A stretch of 64,000 nucleotides of DNA from CAVTWY01 sp963738575 (lineage in GTDB: Bacteria > Pseudomonadota > Gammaproteobacteria > Burkholderiales > Burkholderiaceae_C). Positions within the stretch are counted from its first letter, which is position 1. Each line of letters begins with the position of its first letter. The notes under the pieces were generated by a model. That model made no database searches and was not told where the DNA came from. It saw nothing but the letters and a program-made list of their open reading frames with translations. Positions 33,559 through 43,134 of the stretch are shown here, in pieces. The stretch covers positions 682,001 through 746,000 of the forward strand of contig CAVTWY010000001.1 in NCBI GenBank assembly GCA_963738575.1, in the 5' to 3' direction. Position numbers and translations under genes: made by a program.

Positions 33559-33644
33559 CAAACGGGCCGAGCATGCCGCCAAGCATGATCGTGCAAAGCA
33601 CGCGGCCCCGCACAAGAGCCCCAACCCACTTACAGGAGCATCCC

Positions 33645-35306
33645 TTGACGACCACCAACCCCCGCGTTGACTATGTCACCCACCCCAGCCAGTACAAGCA
33701 CTGGAAACTGACGTTCGATGGTGTGGTGGCCACCATTGGCGCCGACTTTGATGAAGACGCAGGCTTGCGCCCAGGCTACAAGCTCAAGCTCAACAGCTAC
33801 GACCTAGGGGTCGACATTGAATTCAACGACGCACTCAACCGCATTCGCTTCGAGCACCCCGAAGTGCGCACGGTGGTGCTCACCAGCCTGAAAGACAAAG
33901 TGTTTTGCTCGGGCGCCAATATTTTCATGTTGGGGGTGTCGAGCCACGCTTGGAAGGTGAACTTTTGCAAGTTCACCAACGAAACCCGCAACGGCTTGGA
34001 AGACTCCAGCCAATACAGCGGTTTGAAGTTTTTGGCGGCTGTTAACGGCGCCTGTGCCGGGGGCGGATACGAGGTGGCATTGGCATGCGACGAGATCTTG
34101 TTGGTTGACGATCGCTCATCGGCCGTGAGCCTGCCCGAAGTCCCGCTGCTCGGCGTGCTGCCTGGCACCGGTGGCCTGACGCGCGTCACCGACAAACGAA
34201 AAGTACGCCACGACTTGGCCGATATTTTTTGCACCAGCGTCGAAGGGGTGCGCGGCCAAAAGGCGGTCGACTGGCGATTGGTGGACGCCATCGCCAAGCC
34301 CGCCCAGTTCGCGGCAGCCGTCAAGGCGCGCGCCCTGCAGCTGGCGCAAAGCAGTGATCGCCCAGCCGACGGACGTGGTGTGGCCCTGACACCCGTGCAG
34401 CGCACCATCGAGGCTGATGCTTTGCGCTACCCCAACGTGACAGTTGACATCGACCGCGCCAAGCGCGTGGCCACCTTCACCGTCAAGGCGCCAGCCAAGG
34501 CAGTGGAGGGCGACATCGCAGCCATTGAAGCAGCAGGCGCCAACTGGTACCCCCTGGCACTGGCGCGTGAGTTGGAGGACGCCATTCTTTCGATGCGCAC
34601 CAACGAGCTCGACATCGGCACTTGGTTGATCAAGACGCAAGGTGACGCGGCGCACGTGCTGGCCATGGATGCCGTGCTGCTGCAGCATCAAAACCATTGG
34701 TTCGTGCGCGAGACCACTGGCTTGCTGCGCCGCACACTGAGCCGACTCGACGTCTCGTCACGCAGCTTGTTTGCGTTGATCGAGCCTGGCTCTTGTTTTG
34801 CCGGTACTTTCTTGGAGCTGGCATTGGCGTGTGACCGCAGCTACCAATTGGCGCTGCCCGATGACGCTGAAAAAGCGCCCAAAATCACGGTGGGCGCGCT
34901 CAACTTTGGCACCTACCCGATGGCCACGGGCCAAAGCCGACTGCAGCGCCGCTTTTACAACGAAGAGCCTGCCTTGGAGGCTGTGCGGGCCAAGGTGGGT
35001 CAAGCGCTGGACGCAGACGCCGCCATGGCGGTGGGGTTGATCACCAGCAACCCCGACGACATCGACTTTGCCGACGAGGTGCGCATCATGATTGAAGAGC
35101 GCGTTGCAATGAGCCCCGATGCCCTGACAGGGTTGGAGGCCAATTTGCGCTTCAATGGTCAAGAGACCATGGCCACGCGTATCTTCGGGCGCCTGACGGC
35201 GTGGCAGAACTGGATTTTTCAGCGCCCCAATGCGGTGGGTGACAAGGGCGCGCTCAAGGTTTATGGCAAGGGCGACAAGGCTGCCTTTGACTGGAACCGC
35301 GTATAA
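33645..35306 (+). CDS. boxC: 2,3-epoxybenzoyl-CoA dihydrolase (BoxC)
   Basis: A 553-residue double-crotonase protein. The first fold has VVLTSLKDKVFCSGANIFMLG and LAAVNGACAGGGYEVALACD, the second has SLFALIEPGSCFAGTFLELALACDRSY. This length and doubled architecture match BoxC, which opens the 2,3-epoxide of benzoyl-CoA to 3,4-dehydroadipyl-CoA semialdehyde and formate. The start is read as TTG 33645, because CAGGAG lies eight bases upstream and the residues then match the expected N-terminus; the upstream in-frame ATG at 33573 lacks a ribosome-binding site. It is followed by boxB after a structured 125-base spacer. Confidence 0.93.
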   Translation: MTTTNPRVDYVTHPSQYKHWKLTFDGVVATIGADFDEDAGLRPGYKLKLNSYDLGVDIEFNDALNRIRFEHPEVRTVVLTSLKDKVFCSGANIFMLGVSSHAWKVNFCKFTNETRNGLEDSSQYSGLKFLAAVNGACAGGGYEVALACDEILLVDDRSSAVSLPEVPLLGVLPGTGGLTRVTDKRKVRHDLADIFCTSVEGVRGQKAVDWRLVDAIAKPAQFAAAVKARALQLAQSSDRPADGRGVALTPVQRTIEADALRYPNVTVDIDRAKRVATFTVKAPAKAVEGDIAAIEAAGANWYPLALARELEDAILSMRTNELDIGTWLIKTQGDAAHVLAMDAVLLQHQNHWFVRETTGLLRRTLSRLDVSSRSLFALIEPGSCFAGTFLELALACDRSYQLALPDDAEKAPKITVGALNFGTYPMATGQSRLQRRFYNEEPALEAVRAKVGQALDADAAMAVGLITSNPDDIDFADEVRIMIEERVAMSPDALTGLEANLRFNGQETMATRIFGRLTAWQNWIFQRPNAVGDKGALKVYGKGDKAAFDWNRV

Positions 35307-35322
35307 CAACGACCACCCCGTA

Positions 35323-35388
35323 ACGGCCTGCGGCCGTTTCCCCTCAAGGGGCGACACCTGCAGCCCGGCGAAGCCGGATCTGCGGTGT
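35323..35388 (+). other. structured boxC-boxB intercistronic spacer
   Basis: Three consecutive inverted repeats: ACGGCC (35323-35328) with GGCCGT (35332-35337); CCCC (35340-35343) with GGGG (35348-35351); and a longer imperfect hairpin ACACCTGCAG...CTGCGGTGT spanning 35354-35388 with an inner CCGGC/GCCGG stem. Short T-runs occur but no strong U-tract. It may stabilise or process the polycistronic mRNA between boxC and boxB. Confidence 0.55.
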
Positions 35389-35431
35389 CTGCTTGGATTT
35401 ACTGTCCTATTTGTGTCTATTGGAGATCTTC

Positions 35432-36859
35432 ATGTCCGGCATTAACTACAGCGAAAAAATTCCCAACAACGTTAACTTGAGCGATGACCGCACGCTGCAG
35501 CGCGCACTCGAAGGTTGGCAGCCCAGCTTCTTGAACTGGTGGGACGACATGGGCCCTGACGGCACCAGCAACGACGACGTGTACCTGCGCACCGCCGTGA
35601 GTGTTGACCCACAAGGTTGGGCGCAGTTTGGGCACACCAAAATGCGCGACTACCGCTGGGGCATCTTCTTGAACCCAGGTGTGGCAGACCGAAAGATCCA
35701 TTTTGGTGACCACATGGGCCAGGACGCCTGGAACGACATCCCCGGCGAATACCGCGCCAACCTGCGTCGCATCATCGTCACGCAGGGGGACACCGAGCCG
35801 GCGTCGGTCGAGCAGCAGCGGCATTTGGGCGCCACCGCCCCCAGCATGTACGACTTGCGCAACCTGTTTCAGATCAACGTCGAAGAGGGCCGTCACCTGT
35901 GGGCGATGGTGTACCTGCTGCACAAGCACTTTGGGCGCGATGGGCGCGAAGAGGGCGAGGCATTGCTGCAGCGCCGCAGCGGGCAAGAAGACAACCCGCG
36001 CATCTTGCAAGCCTTCAACGAGCAAACGCCCGATTGGTTGAGCTTTTACATGTTCACGTATTTCACCGACCGTGACGGCAAGTTTCAACTTTGCGCGTTG
36101 GCCGAGAGTGCCTTCGAGCCCTTGGCCCGCACCACCAAGTTCATGCTCACCGAAGAGGCGCACCACATGTTTGTGGGCGAAAGTGGCGTGTCGCGTGTGA
36201 TTCAGCGCACCTGCCAGGTTATGAACGAGTTGAAGACCGATGACGCCAAGAAGTTGCGTGCCGCTGGCGTGATTGACCTGCCCACGTTGCAGCGCTACCT
36301 CAACTTCCACTTCAGCGTCACCATCGACCTGTTTGGAGCTGACGAATCAAGCAACGCAGCCACGTTCTACAGCACGGGCTTGAAGGGCCGCTACGAAGAG
36401 GGCAAGCGCACCGACGACCATCAATTGCGCGGTCAAAGCTACAAGGTGCTAACGGTGCAAAACGGTCAGCTCACCGAAAAAGAGGTGCCCATGCTCAACG
36501 CACTCAACGAAGTGCTGCGCGACGACTACATCAAGGATTCAGTCGGTGGCGTAGAGCGTTGGAACAAAGTGATCGACAAGGCTGGCATCCCGTTTCGCCT
36601 CAAGGTGCCGCACAAGGCTTTCAACCGCAACATTGGTGCGTTGTCGGGCTCCAAGATCTCTCCCGAAGGCAAAGTGGTGTCAGACGCCGAATGGAGCGCC
36701 AAAAAAGACGAATGGCTCCCCAGCGGATCTGACCGTGCTTTTGTGGCGAGCTTGATGGGGCGCGTGGTTGAGCCGGGCAAGTTTGCCAACTGGATTGCAC
36801 CGCCGGCCATGGGCATCAACCGTCAACCCGTCGACTTTGACTACGTTCGTTTTGCCTGA
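35432..36859 (+). CDS. boxB: benzoyl-CoA 2,3-epoxidase, oxygenase subunit (BoxB)
   Basis: A 475-residue class I diiron protein of the BoxB family. N-terminal KIPNNVNLSDDRTLQRALEGWQPSFLNWWDDMGP is diagnostic; diiron carboxylate/histidine ligands fit NVEEGRHLWAMVYLL, ALAESAFEPLARTTKFMLTEEAHHMFVGE, all intact. With BoxA and NADPH it forms the 2,3-epoxide of benzoyl-CoA. TGGAG precedes ATG 35432. It is followed by a gamma-glutamylcyclotransferase-like gene and then boxA, in place of the direct boxB-boxA order. Confidence 0.95.
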   Translation: MSGINYSEKIPNNVNLSDDRTLQRALEGWQPSFLNWWDDMGPDGTSNDDVYLRTAVSVDPQGWAQFGHTKMRDYRWGIFLNPGVADRKIHFGDHMGQDAWNDIPGEYRANLRRIIVTQGDTEPASVEQQRHLGATAPSMYDLRNLFQINVEEGRHLWAMVYLLHKHFGRDGREEGEALLQRRSGQEDNPRILQAFNEQTPDWLSFYMFTYFTDRDGKFQLCALAESAFEPLARTTKFMLTEEAHHMFVGESGVSRVIQRTCQVMNELKTDDAKKLRAAGVIDLPTLQRYLNFHFSVTIDLFGADESSNAATFYSTGLKGRYEEGKRTDDHQLRGQSYKVLTVQNGQLTEKEVPMLNALNEVLRDDYIKDSVGGVERWNKVIDKAGIPFRLKVPHKAFNRNIGALSGSKISPEGKVVSDAEWSAKKDEWLPSGSDRAFVASLMGRVVEPGKFANWIAPPAMGINRQPVDFDYVRFA

Positions 36860-36909
36860 CGGACGCTCGCCCTGATCTGATGGCCCAGTTGATGGATCAG
36901 GATGACGCC

Positions 36910-37341
36910 ATGCCGACAACAAGGGTGTTTGTCTATGGAACCCTCAAAGCAGGGTTCCCCAACGCGCATGTCAACCATGGCAAGCGCGTGCCGGGCCGCT
37001 TTGTCACGGCTCGGTTGTTTTCGCTCTACATCGTGGGTGACGATCACGTGCCCTGGTTGGTCGACCAAGGCAGCGAGGGCGAGCACGTCGAAGGCGAAGT
37101 CTATGACGTGGCTGCAAACGACATGCCACGCATGGATCAGCTTGAAGGCATCGGGCAGCCGCTGGCCTACCATCGCAGCGTGATCGAGGTGCGGCCGCTC
37201 GACCGGGATGGTTCCCAGGGCCCGGCGCAGCAAGCCACCGTATATTTGCAAGACATGCAGCACCGCCAGGGTCGCCCCATCCACGATGGGCCCCTCAAGC
37301 TGTACACGCTGGCGCATGCCAAGCGTTACCGTCACAGCTAA
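36910..37341 (+). CDS. gamma-glutamylcyclotransferase-like protein inside the box operon
   Basis: A 143-residue GGCT-fold protein. The substrate loop RVFVYGTLKAGFPNAHVN and the catalytic-type acid segment EGEVYDVAANDMPRMDQLEG match the AIG2/GGACT family (YGTLKxG and D-x-LEG). These enzymes cyclise gamma-glutamyl amines or peptides to 5-oxoproline. ATG 36910 is favoured by AGGATGACG upstream; ATG 36880 is an alternative. It lies 50 bases after boxB and 21 before boxA, so it is co-transcribed with the pathway; its task there is unclear. Possible roles are gamma-glutamyl or glutathione adduct turnover. Confidence 0.82.
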   Translation: MPTTRVFVYGTLKAGFPNAHVNHGKRVPGRFVTARLFSLYIVGDDHVPWLVDQGSEGEHVEGEVYDVAANDMPRMDQLEGIGQPLAYHRSVIEVRPLDRDGSQGPAQQATVYLQDMQHRQGRPIHDGPLKLYTLAHAKRYRHS

Positions 37342-37362
37342 ACCGCAGGAGACAGCGACACC

Positions 37363-38661
37363 ATGAATGCCCCCACCGAAGGCGCCGTCATCAAGCAGCA
37401 CTTGATCGATCCTGTCATTTGCATTCGCTGCAACACCTGCGAGGCCACCTGCCCCGTGCAGGCGATCACCCATGACGACAACAACTACGTGGTGGACGCG
37501 AGCAAGTGCAACCTTTGCATGGCATGCATATCACCGTGCCCCACGGGCTCTATCGACAACTGGCGTACCGTGCCGTTGCAAAGAGCCTATGCGGTGGCCG
37601 ATCAATTGACTTGGGATGAATTGCCGCCAGAACTGTCACCCGAGACGCTGGCCGAGGCGGGCGTTGCAACGTCGACCATGCCCACGGCGAATTCCGATGC
37701 CGCGAATGAACCCGTTGCGACGGCGGGCGCGAGTGACACCACTTCGTCAGCCGCGACAAGCGCAAGCTTTGGCGCCGTGTTGCCACCTTGGTCGGCAGCC
37801 CACCCGTTCACCAATTTGTACGGCTTTAAAGCAGTCGAAAAATTCATCACCGCCACGGTGGTGGGCAACGTGCGCGTTACGGCCGTGGGCAAAGACTATG
37901 ACACCCATCACGTGGTGCTTGACTTTGGCCACACCCCGTTCCCGGTGTTGGAGGGCCAGTCTATTGGCGTTGTGCCACCAGGTGTCGATGCGCGTGGCAA
38001 GCCCCACGTGGCGCGACAGTACTCCATTGCCAGCCCGCGCAACGGCGAGCGCCCAGGCTACAACAACGTTTCGCTCACGATCAAACGCGTGCTTGAGGAC
38101 TACCAAGGCAAACCCGTTCGGGGCTTGGCCAGCAACTACATGTGCGACCTGAACGTGGGCGACAAGGTGCAGGTGATGGGGCCGTTTGGCGCCAGCTTCT
38201 TGATGCCCAATCACCCCAAGAGTCACATTGTGATGATCTGCACCGGCACCGGGTCAGCGCCGATGCGCGCCATGACCGAATGGCGGCGTCGGTTGCGCCA
38301 GGGGGGTAAATTTGAAGGTGGCAAGTTGATGCTCTTTTTTGGCGCCCGCACCCAAGAAGAGCTGCCTTACTTTGGCCCCTTGCAAAGCCTGCCCAAAGAC
38401 TTCATCGACATCAACTTTGCGTTCTCGCGCACGCCCGGGCAACCCAAGCGCTACGTGCAAGACTTGATGCGCGAACGTGCTGCCGACTTGGCGCCCTTGA
38501 TCAGTGACCCCCAAGCTTACTTTTTTGTCTGTGGCCTCAAGTCGATGGAAGTGGGGGTGGTTCACGCCCTGCGCGACATCGCGGGGCAAGCTGGGGCGTC
38601 ATGGGACAGCGTGGGCGCGGCCATGAAACGCGATGGACGCTTGCACCTCGAAACGTACTGA
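37363..38661 (+). CDS. boxA: benzoyl-CoA 2,3-epoxidase, reductase subunit (BoxA)
   Basis: A 432-residue protein with an N-terminal ferredoxin holding two 4Fe-4S motifs (Cys20-x2-Cys-x2-Cys26-x3-Cys30 and Cys49-x2-Cys-x2-Cys55-x3-Cys59), an alanine/proline-rich linker of about 70 residues, and a C-terminal ferredoxin-NADP reductase domain: RQYSIASPRNGE (FAD), ICTGTGSAPMRAM and YFFVCGLKSMEVGV (NADPH). This is the BoxA layout; it supplies electrons to BoxB. It starts 21 bases after the cyclotransferase-like gene and is followed 59 bases later by paaH. Confidence 0.94.
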   Translation: MNAPTEGAVIKQHLIDPVICIRCNTCEATCPVQAITHDDNNYVVDASKCNLCMACISPCPTGSIDNWRTVPLQRAYAVADQLTWDELPPELSPETLAEAGVATSTMPTANSDAANEPVATAGASDTTSSAATSASFGAVLPPWSAAHPFTNLYGFKAVEKFITATVVGNVRVTAVGKDYDTHHVVLDFGHTPFPVLEGQSIGVVPPGVDARGKPHVARQYSIASPRNGERPGYNNVSLTIKRVLEDYQGKPVRGLASNYMCDLNVGDKVQVMGPFGASFLMPNHPKSHIVMICTGTGSAPMRAMTEWRRRLRQGGKFEGGKLMLFFGARTQEELPYFGPLQSLPKDFIDINFAFSRTPGQPKRYVQDLMRERAADLAPLISDPQAYFFVCGLKSMEVGVVHALRDIAGQAGASWDSVGAAMKRDGRLHLETY

Positions 38662-38720
38662 TCTTCTTGCCACGGCGTGCATTGGCGCCGTGCGCTGTCG
38701 CACGTTGCACAATCACTACC

Positions 38721-40239
38721 ATGACGACCAACACTTTATCCGGCGCCCCCATTCTTGTGATCGGCGCGGGCATCATCGGTGCCGGCATCGCCCAAGTGGC
38801 AGCGCAAGCTGGGCACCCCGTCTGGCTGCACGATGCGCGCCCCGGGGCAGCGGCAGAGGCCAAAACCAAACTGGGTGCGACGCTGACGGGCTTGGTGGCC
38901 AAGGGCCGCATTGACGCCATCGCGGCCGAGCAAACCTTGGGCCGTTTGGTGGCAACCACCACACTTGAAGAAGCGCGTGGCGCTCGGGTGGTGGTTGAAG
39001 CCATCGTTGAAAACCTTGACGCCAAACGCGGCCTCGTCAAGCAACTGGAGGCGCTGGTGGCAGCCGATGCCATTCTGGCCACCAACACCTCATCCATCTC
39101 AGTCACGGCCATCGCCAACGGCATGCAGCACCCCGGGCGATTGGTGGGCATGCATTTTTTCAACCCGGTGCCGTTGATGAAGTTGGTTGAAGTGGTGTCT
39201 GGCTTGCACACCGACCGTGGGGTGGCGGACGCCATCTTTGAGTTGAGTCGCGCTTGGGGCAAGACGCCCGTGCACGCCAAGTCAACGCCAGGGTTCATCG
39301 TCAACCGCATCGCGCGTCCGTACTACGCTGAGTCGTGGGCTCTGCTTCAAGAGCAAGCAGCGACGCCCCAAGTGCTTGACGCTTGCCTGCGGGCCGCCCG
39401 GCTTTCGCATGGGCCCGTGCGAGCTGATGGACTTGATTGGTCACGACACCAACTTTGCCGTCACCCGATCGGTTTACGAGGCCAACTTTTACGACAAACG
39501 CTATGGGCCTTCACTGTTGCAACGCGACATGGTGGACGGCGGCTTGTTGGGTCGCAAGAGTGGGCGCGGCTTCTATCAATACCCCAGCGGCGCACCCGAC
39601 TTGCCCGTTGCCGTGCATGCGGCACCCAGCAATGCCCGCGAGCTGATTGTTCACGGCAAGGGCCCCATCGCCGATGCCCTTGAAACCGCTGCCGAGGCTG
39701 CGCTGCAATCCCAGGGTTGGGGGCCCGCGCGTCAAGAAGGCAGCGCTTGGATCGGCATTGAAGTCAATGGCGGTTGCTTGATGATGACCGATGGCCGCAC
39801 GGCCAAGCAAGTCAGGCAGGACACGGGCACTGCAGACGTTGCTGTGTTTGACCGCCTCGTTCAATGGCCGTGGGCGCCTGGCACGGCACTGGCCTTTGCC
39901 ACGCCCTTTGACGCCACCAAGGCTTGGCGGGCGCAGGCTGCCTCCTGGCTCGCCGCGCTGGGGTTTTCCCCCCAACCGGTGGCCGATGCCCCGGGGTTGG
40001 TGGTGGCGCGCACCGTGGGCATGCTTATCAACGAAGCCGCCGACGCTGTTCACCAAGGTGTATGCCTGGAAGCAGCTGCCGACGCTGCCATGAAGCTGGG
40101 CGTCAACTACCCAGCGGGCCCGTTCGAGTGGTTGGCGCGCTGGGGTGCTGGCGACGTGGCGCGATTGCTCGATGCACTGGATGTGCATTACCGAGGCGAG
40201 CGCTATCGCGTCAGCCCGTGGCTTCGGCAACGTGCTTGA
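38721..40239 (+). pseudogene. paaH: 3-hydroxyacyl-CoA dehydrogenase (PaaH-like), frameshifted
   Basis: Read in two frames this is a complete, about 505-residue two-domain 3-hydroxyacyl-CoA dehydrogenase like PaaH/PaaC. Frame 1 (from ATG 38721) carries the NAD motif LVIGAGIIGAGIAQVA, NTSSISVTAIA and GMHFFNPVPLMKLVEVV up to PGFIVNRIARPYY; frame 2 (from about 39400) continues with GFRMGPCELMDLIGHDTN and the second domain ending at 40239. The shift lies at about 39399, where one extra C (or two missing bases) breaks the AAGGFRMGP consensus. No slippery sequence is evident. It oxidises 3-hydroxyadipyl-CoA in this pathway, sits after boxA and before the thiolase, and all other residues look conserved; a sequence error is as likely as a real mutation. 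Confidence 0.85.
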
Positions 40240-40301
40240 GCGCACGACAACTCGACACCACCCCAGCACTTGATTACTGTTAGCTCTTGGAAAGAATGAC
40301 C

Positions 40302-41507
40302 ATGACGCACGAAGCCTTCATTTGCGACGCGATTCGCACCCCCATCGGTCGCTACGGTGGTGCCTTGTCGTCGGTTCGTCCGGATGACCTGGGTGCCGTG
40401 CCCATCGCGGCGTTGATGGCACGCAACCCCAAGGTGGATTGGCAAGCCATCGACGACGTCATTTACGGCTGCGCCAACCAGGCCGGTGAAGACAACCGCA
40501 ACGTGGCACGCATGTCAGCCTTGCTGGCGGGCCTGCCGCTGGCGGTGGCGGGTGCCACGATCAATCGCCTTTGTGGGTCGGGCATGGATGCCGTGGGCAC
40601 TGCGGCCCGCGCCATCAAGTCGGGCGAGGCCATGCTCATGATTGCGGGTGGCGTCGAGAGCATGAGCCGCGCACCCTTCGTGATGCCCAAGGCCGACACC
40701 GCCTTCAGCCGCAGCAATGCTGTCTACGACACCACCATCGGTTGGCGCTTCGTCAACAAGCTGATGAAAGAAAAGTACGGCGTCGACTCGATGCCCGAAA
40801 CCGCCGAAAACGTGGCGACGGACTTCAAGATCGAGCGCGAGGCACAAGACCGCATGGCGCTGCGCTCTCAACAGCGTGCCGTGGCGTCACAAAAGAGCGG
40901 CTACTTTGAAGCCGAAATCACCGCCGTCACCATCGCTCAAAAAAAGGGCGATCCGGTGGTCGTGAAGCTCGATGAACACCCCCGCGACACGTCGATGGAG
41001 TCGCTCGCCAAGCTCAAAGGGGTGGTGCGCCCCGACGGCAGTGTGACAGCGGGCAATGCGTCAGGGGTTAACGACGGCGCCTGCGCCTTGTTGTTGGCCA
41101 ACGCAGCCGCCGCCAAAGCACACGGCTTGACGCCCAAAGCACGCGTGGTGGGCATGGCCACCACGGGCGTGGCGCCACGCATCATGGGCATGGGCCCGGC
41201 GCCTGCAGCGCGCAAGGTGCTGGCGCTCACGGGCCTAACCCTCGCGCAAATGGATGTGATCGAGCTGAACGAAGCTTTTGCCGCGCAAGGCTTGGCGGTG
41301 CTGCGCGATTGGGGCCTGCAAGACGACGACCCACGTGTCAACCCCAACGGCGGTGCGATCGCTCTGGGGCACCCACTGGGCGCCAGTGGTGCACGATTGG
41401 TGACAACCGCTGTCAACCAATTGCATCGCACCAAGGGGCGTTACGCGTTGTGCACCATGTGCATTGGCGTGGGGCAGGGCATTGCGATGATTGTTGAGCG
41501 GGTTTAG
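40302..41507 (+). CDS. pcaF: 3-oxoadipyl-CoA thiolase
   Basis: A 401-residue thiolase with the active-site Cys91 in NRLCGSGMDAVG, His in GGAIALGHPLGASGARL and second Cys in ALCTMCIGVGQG. The PcaF/PaaJ-type features (EAFICDAIRTPIGRYGGALS, DWQAIDDVIYGCANQAGEDNRN) point to 3-oxoadipyl-CoA cleavage to succinyl-CoA and acetyl-CoA, the last step of the box route. Gene symbol could equally be paaJ. Start 40302 is one of two close ATGs (40296 also possible). It is the last gene of the plus-strand box operon and overlaps the convergent receptor gene by four bases. Confidence 0.9.
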   Translation: MTHEAFICDAIRTPIGRYGGALSSVRPDDLGAVPIAALMARNPKVDWQAIDDVIYGCANQAGEDNRNVARMSALLAGLPLAVAGATINRLCGSGMDAVGTAARAIKSGEAMLMIAGGVESMSRAPFVMPKADTAFSRSNAVYDTTIGWRFVNKLMKEKYGVDSMPETAENVATDFKIEREAQDRMALRSQQRAVASQKSGYFEAEITAVTIAQKKGDPVVVKLDEHPRDTSMESLAKLKGVVRPDGSVTAGNASGVNDGACALLLANAAAAKAHGLTPKARVVGMATTGVAPRIMGMGPAPAARKVLALTGLTLAQMDVIELNEAFAAQGLAVLRDWGLQDDDPRVNPNGGAIALGHPLGASGARLVTTAVNQLHRTKGRYALCTMCIGVGQGIAMIVERV

Positions 41508-43087
41508 GGCCGCACCGAAATCCACTTGAAGAACATGAAGTTGTCGGCGCGCTGATGGGCTTGCACCCCAGCGCGCATGCCCCATGCCAAGGTTTGTTGG
41601 TGCAGCGGGATGTGCCCCACGTCATCCCGGTGCAAAGTTAAGGCCTCTTGCATCATCGCGGTCCGCTTGGCTTGGTCGGTTTCTGATTGAATGGCCGTGG
41701 TCAGCGCGTCAATCTTTGGGTTGCTGTAGGCGCCCAGGTTCCATTGTCCCCTTGCGCCCTGCGGTGTGGCCACCAGCGAGAACAATGCGTTGTGGGTGTC
41801 GTAACCAGCTGGTGACCAACCGGCCATGAAGAAGCTGCTGTCGCGTTTGAGCACACGCGGAAAGTACGTCGACTTCGATTCAGTTTTGAGCGCAATCTTG
41901 ATGCCAATGCGCGCCAACTGCGCTGCGGTGGCCTGGCAGATTTCGCCGTCGTTGACGTAGCGGTCGTTGGGGCAATGCATGGTCAGCTCAAAGCCATCGG
42001 GGTATCCCGCTTCTGCCAGCAGGCGCCTGGAGGCAGCCGGGTCAAAAGGCAGACGCTTGTCCAGCGCCGCGTCGTAGCCCTTGATGCCGTCGGCCACCAT
42101 CAGCGCGGCAGGCTTCGCCGCTTTCTGAAGAATTTTGTCAATGATGCTGTCGACGTCGATGGCCTGGTAGAAAGCCTGACGCACACGTTTGTCTTTGAAC
42201 GGGTTGCGCCCCTTCACACTTGCGTACAACAGCTCGTCCCGGGCCTGGTCGAATCCCAGAAAGATGATGCGCGACTCGGGGCCTTGCACCACACGCAGGG
42301 CCGGGTTGGTTTTGAGGCGAGGAACGTCCTGCACGGGCACGGGGTCGATGATGTCCATCTGACCCGACACCAGTGCGGCGACGCGTGTACCGTCGTTGCC
42401 AATGGGTTGAAAGATCACCTCGTCAACGTTGCCGTCCACCGCGCCCCAATAGTTGGCATGGCGAGCCAGCACGGTTTTAACGCCGGGTTGGCGCTCACGC
42501 AGGCGGTAAGGCCCGGTGCCATTGGCTTTGAAGGACGCGGTGTTTTCAGTGCCTTTGCGACGATCCACGGGTTTGTCGGCGCCGTTAGCTTGCGCCCACG
42601 ACTTGCTCAGCATGTAGACGGTCGTGATCAGTTCGGGCAGGATGGGGTTGGGGGCGGACGTCTCAAGCTCAACCACCGTGTCCGACACCTTGCGCACGGC
42701 TTTGATCGACGCCACCTGCGTCTTCATATCCGAGCCATCGCCCTGCGCACGCTGAATCGAAAACACGACGTCGTCCGCCGTGAAGGGGCTGCCGTCGTGA
42801 AACTTCACCCCGGTGCGCAATTCAAACCGCCACACGGTGGGCGACGTGAGCGACCAGCGAGTGGCCAAGGCAGGCGTCAATTGCAGCGTTTTGTCGCGCG
42901 TCACCAGGGGTTCGAAGATGTTTCCGGTAAACGATAACTGCACCGCCTCAGCCAATGAATGGGGGTCCATTGACAGCACGTCGCCCTGGTTTGAAACGCG
43001 CAGTGTGGCGGCCGATGCGCCGGTGCTCACCGCCGCGGCAGTCATCAGCAACAGGGCATGGGCGAAGTTTTGCAGTGGTGTGTTCAT
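41504..43087 (-). CDS. peptide/nickel-type ABC transporter substrate-binding protein (family 5)
   Basis: A 527-residue solute-binding protein of the DppA/OppA family: signal NFAHALLLMTAAAVSTGASA, then LRVSNQGDVLSMDPHSLAEA, FELRTGVKFHDGSPFTADDVVFSIQRA, GTGPYRLRERQPG, and VRQAFYQAIDVDSII. The ligand (peptide, glycoside or other) cannot be told. No permease or ATPase genes of a dpp-type transporter are next to it, so it may serve a transporter encoded elsewhere. ATG 43087 lies before the hydrophobic signal. It overlaps the thiolase stop. Confidence 0.87.
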   Translation of the reverse strand: MNTPLQNFAHALLLMTAAAVSTGASAATLRVSNQGDVLSMDPHSLAEAVQLSFTGNIFEPLVTRDKTLQLTPALATRWSLTSPTVWRFELRTGVKFHDGSPFTADDVVFSIQRAQGDGSDMKTQVASIKAVRKVSDTVVELETSAPNPILPELITTVYMLSKSWAQANGADKPVDRRKGTENTASFKANGTGPYRLRERQPGVKTVLARHANYWGAVDGNVDEVIFQPIGNDGTRVAALVSGQMDIIDPVPVQDVPRLKTNPALRVVQGPESRIIFLGFDQARDELLYASVKGRNPFKDKRVRQAFYQAIDVDSIIDKILQKAAKPAALMVADGIKGYDAALDKRLPFDPAASRRLLAEAGYPDGFELTMHCPNDRYVNDGEICQATAAQLARIGIKIALKTESKSTYFPRVLKRDSSFFMAGWSPAGYDTHNALFSLVATPQGARGQWNLGAYSNPKIDALTTAIQSETDQAKRTAMMQEALTLHRDDVGHIPLHQQTLAWGMRAGVQAHQRADNFMFFKWISVRP

Positions 43088-43134
43088 GCCCTTATTAGAG
43101 CAGGGCGCGCACACCGCGCGTCACCATGCCAACC

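Noticed and set aside
39393..39405. Programmed ribosomal frameshift in paaH
   Set aside because: No slippery heptamer, stop codon at the shift, or downstream structure is evident, and related genes are normally single-frame.
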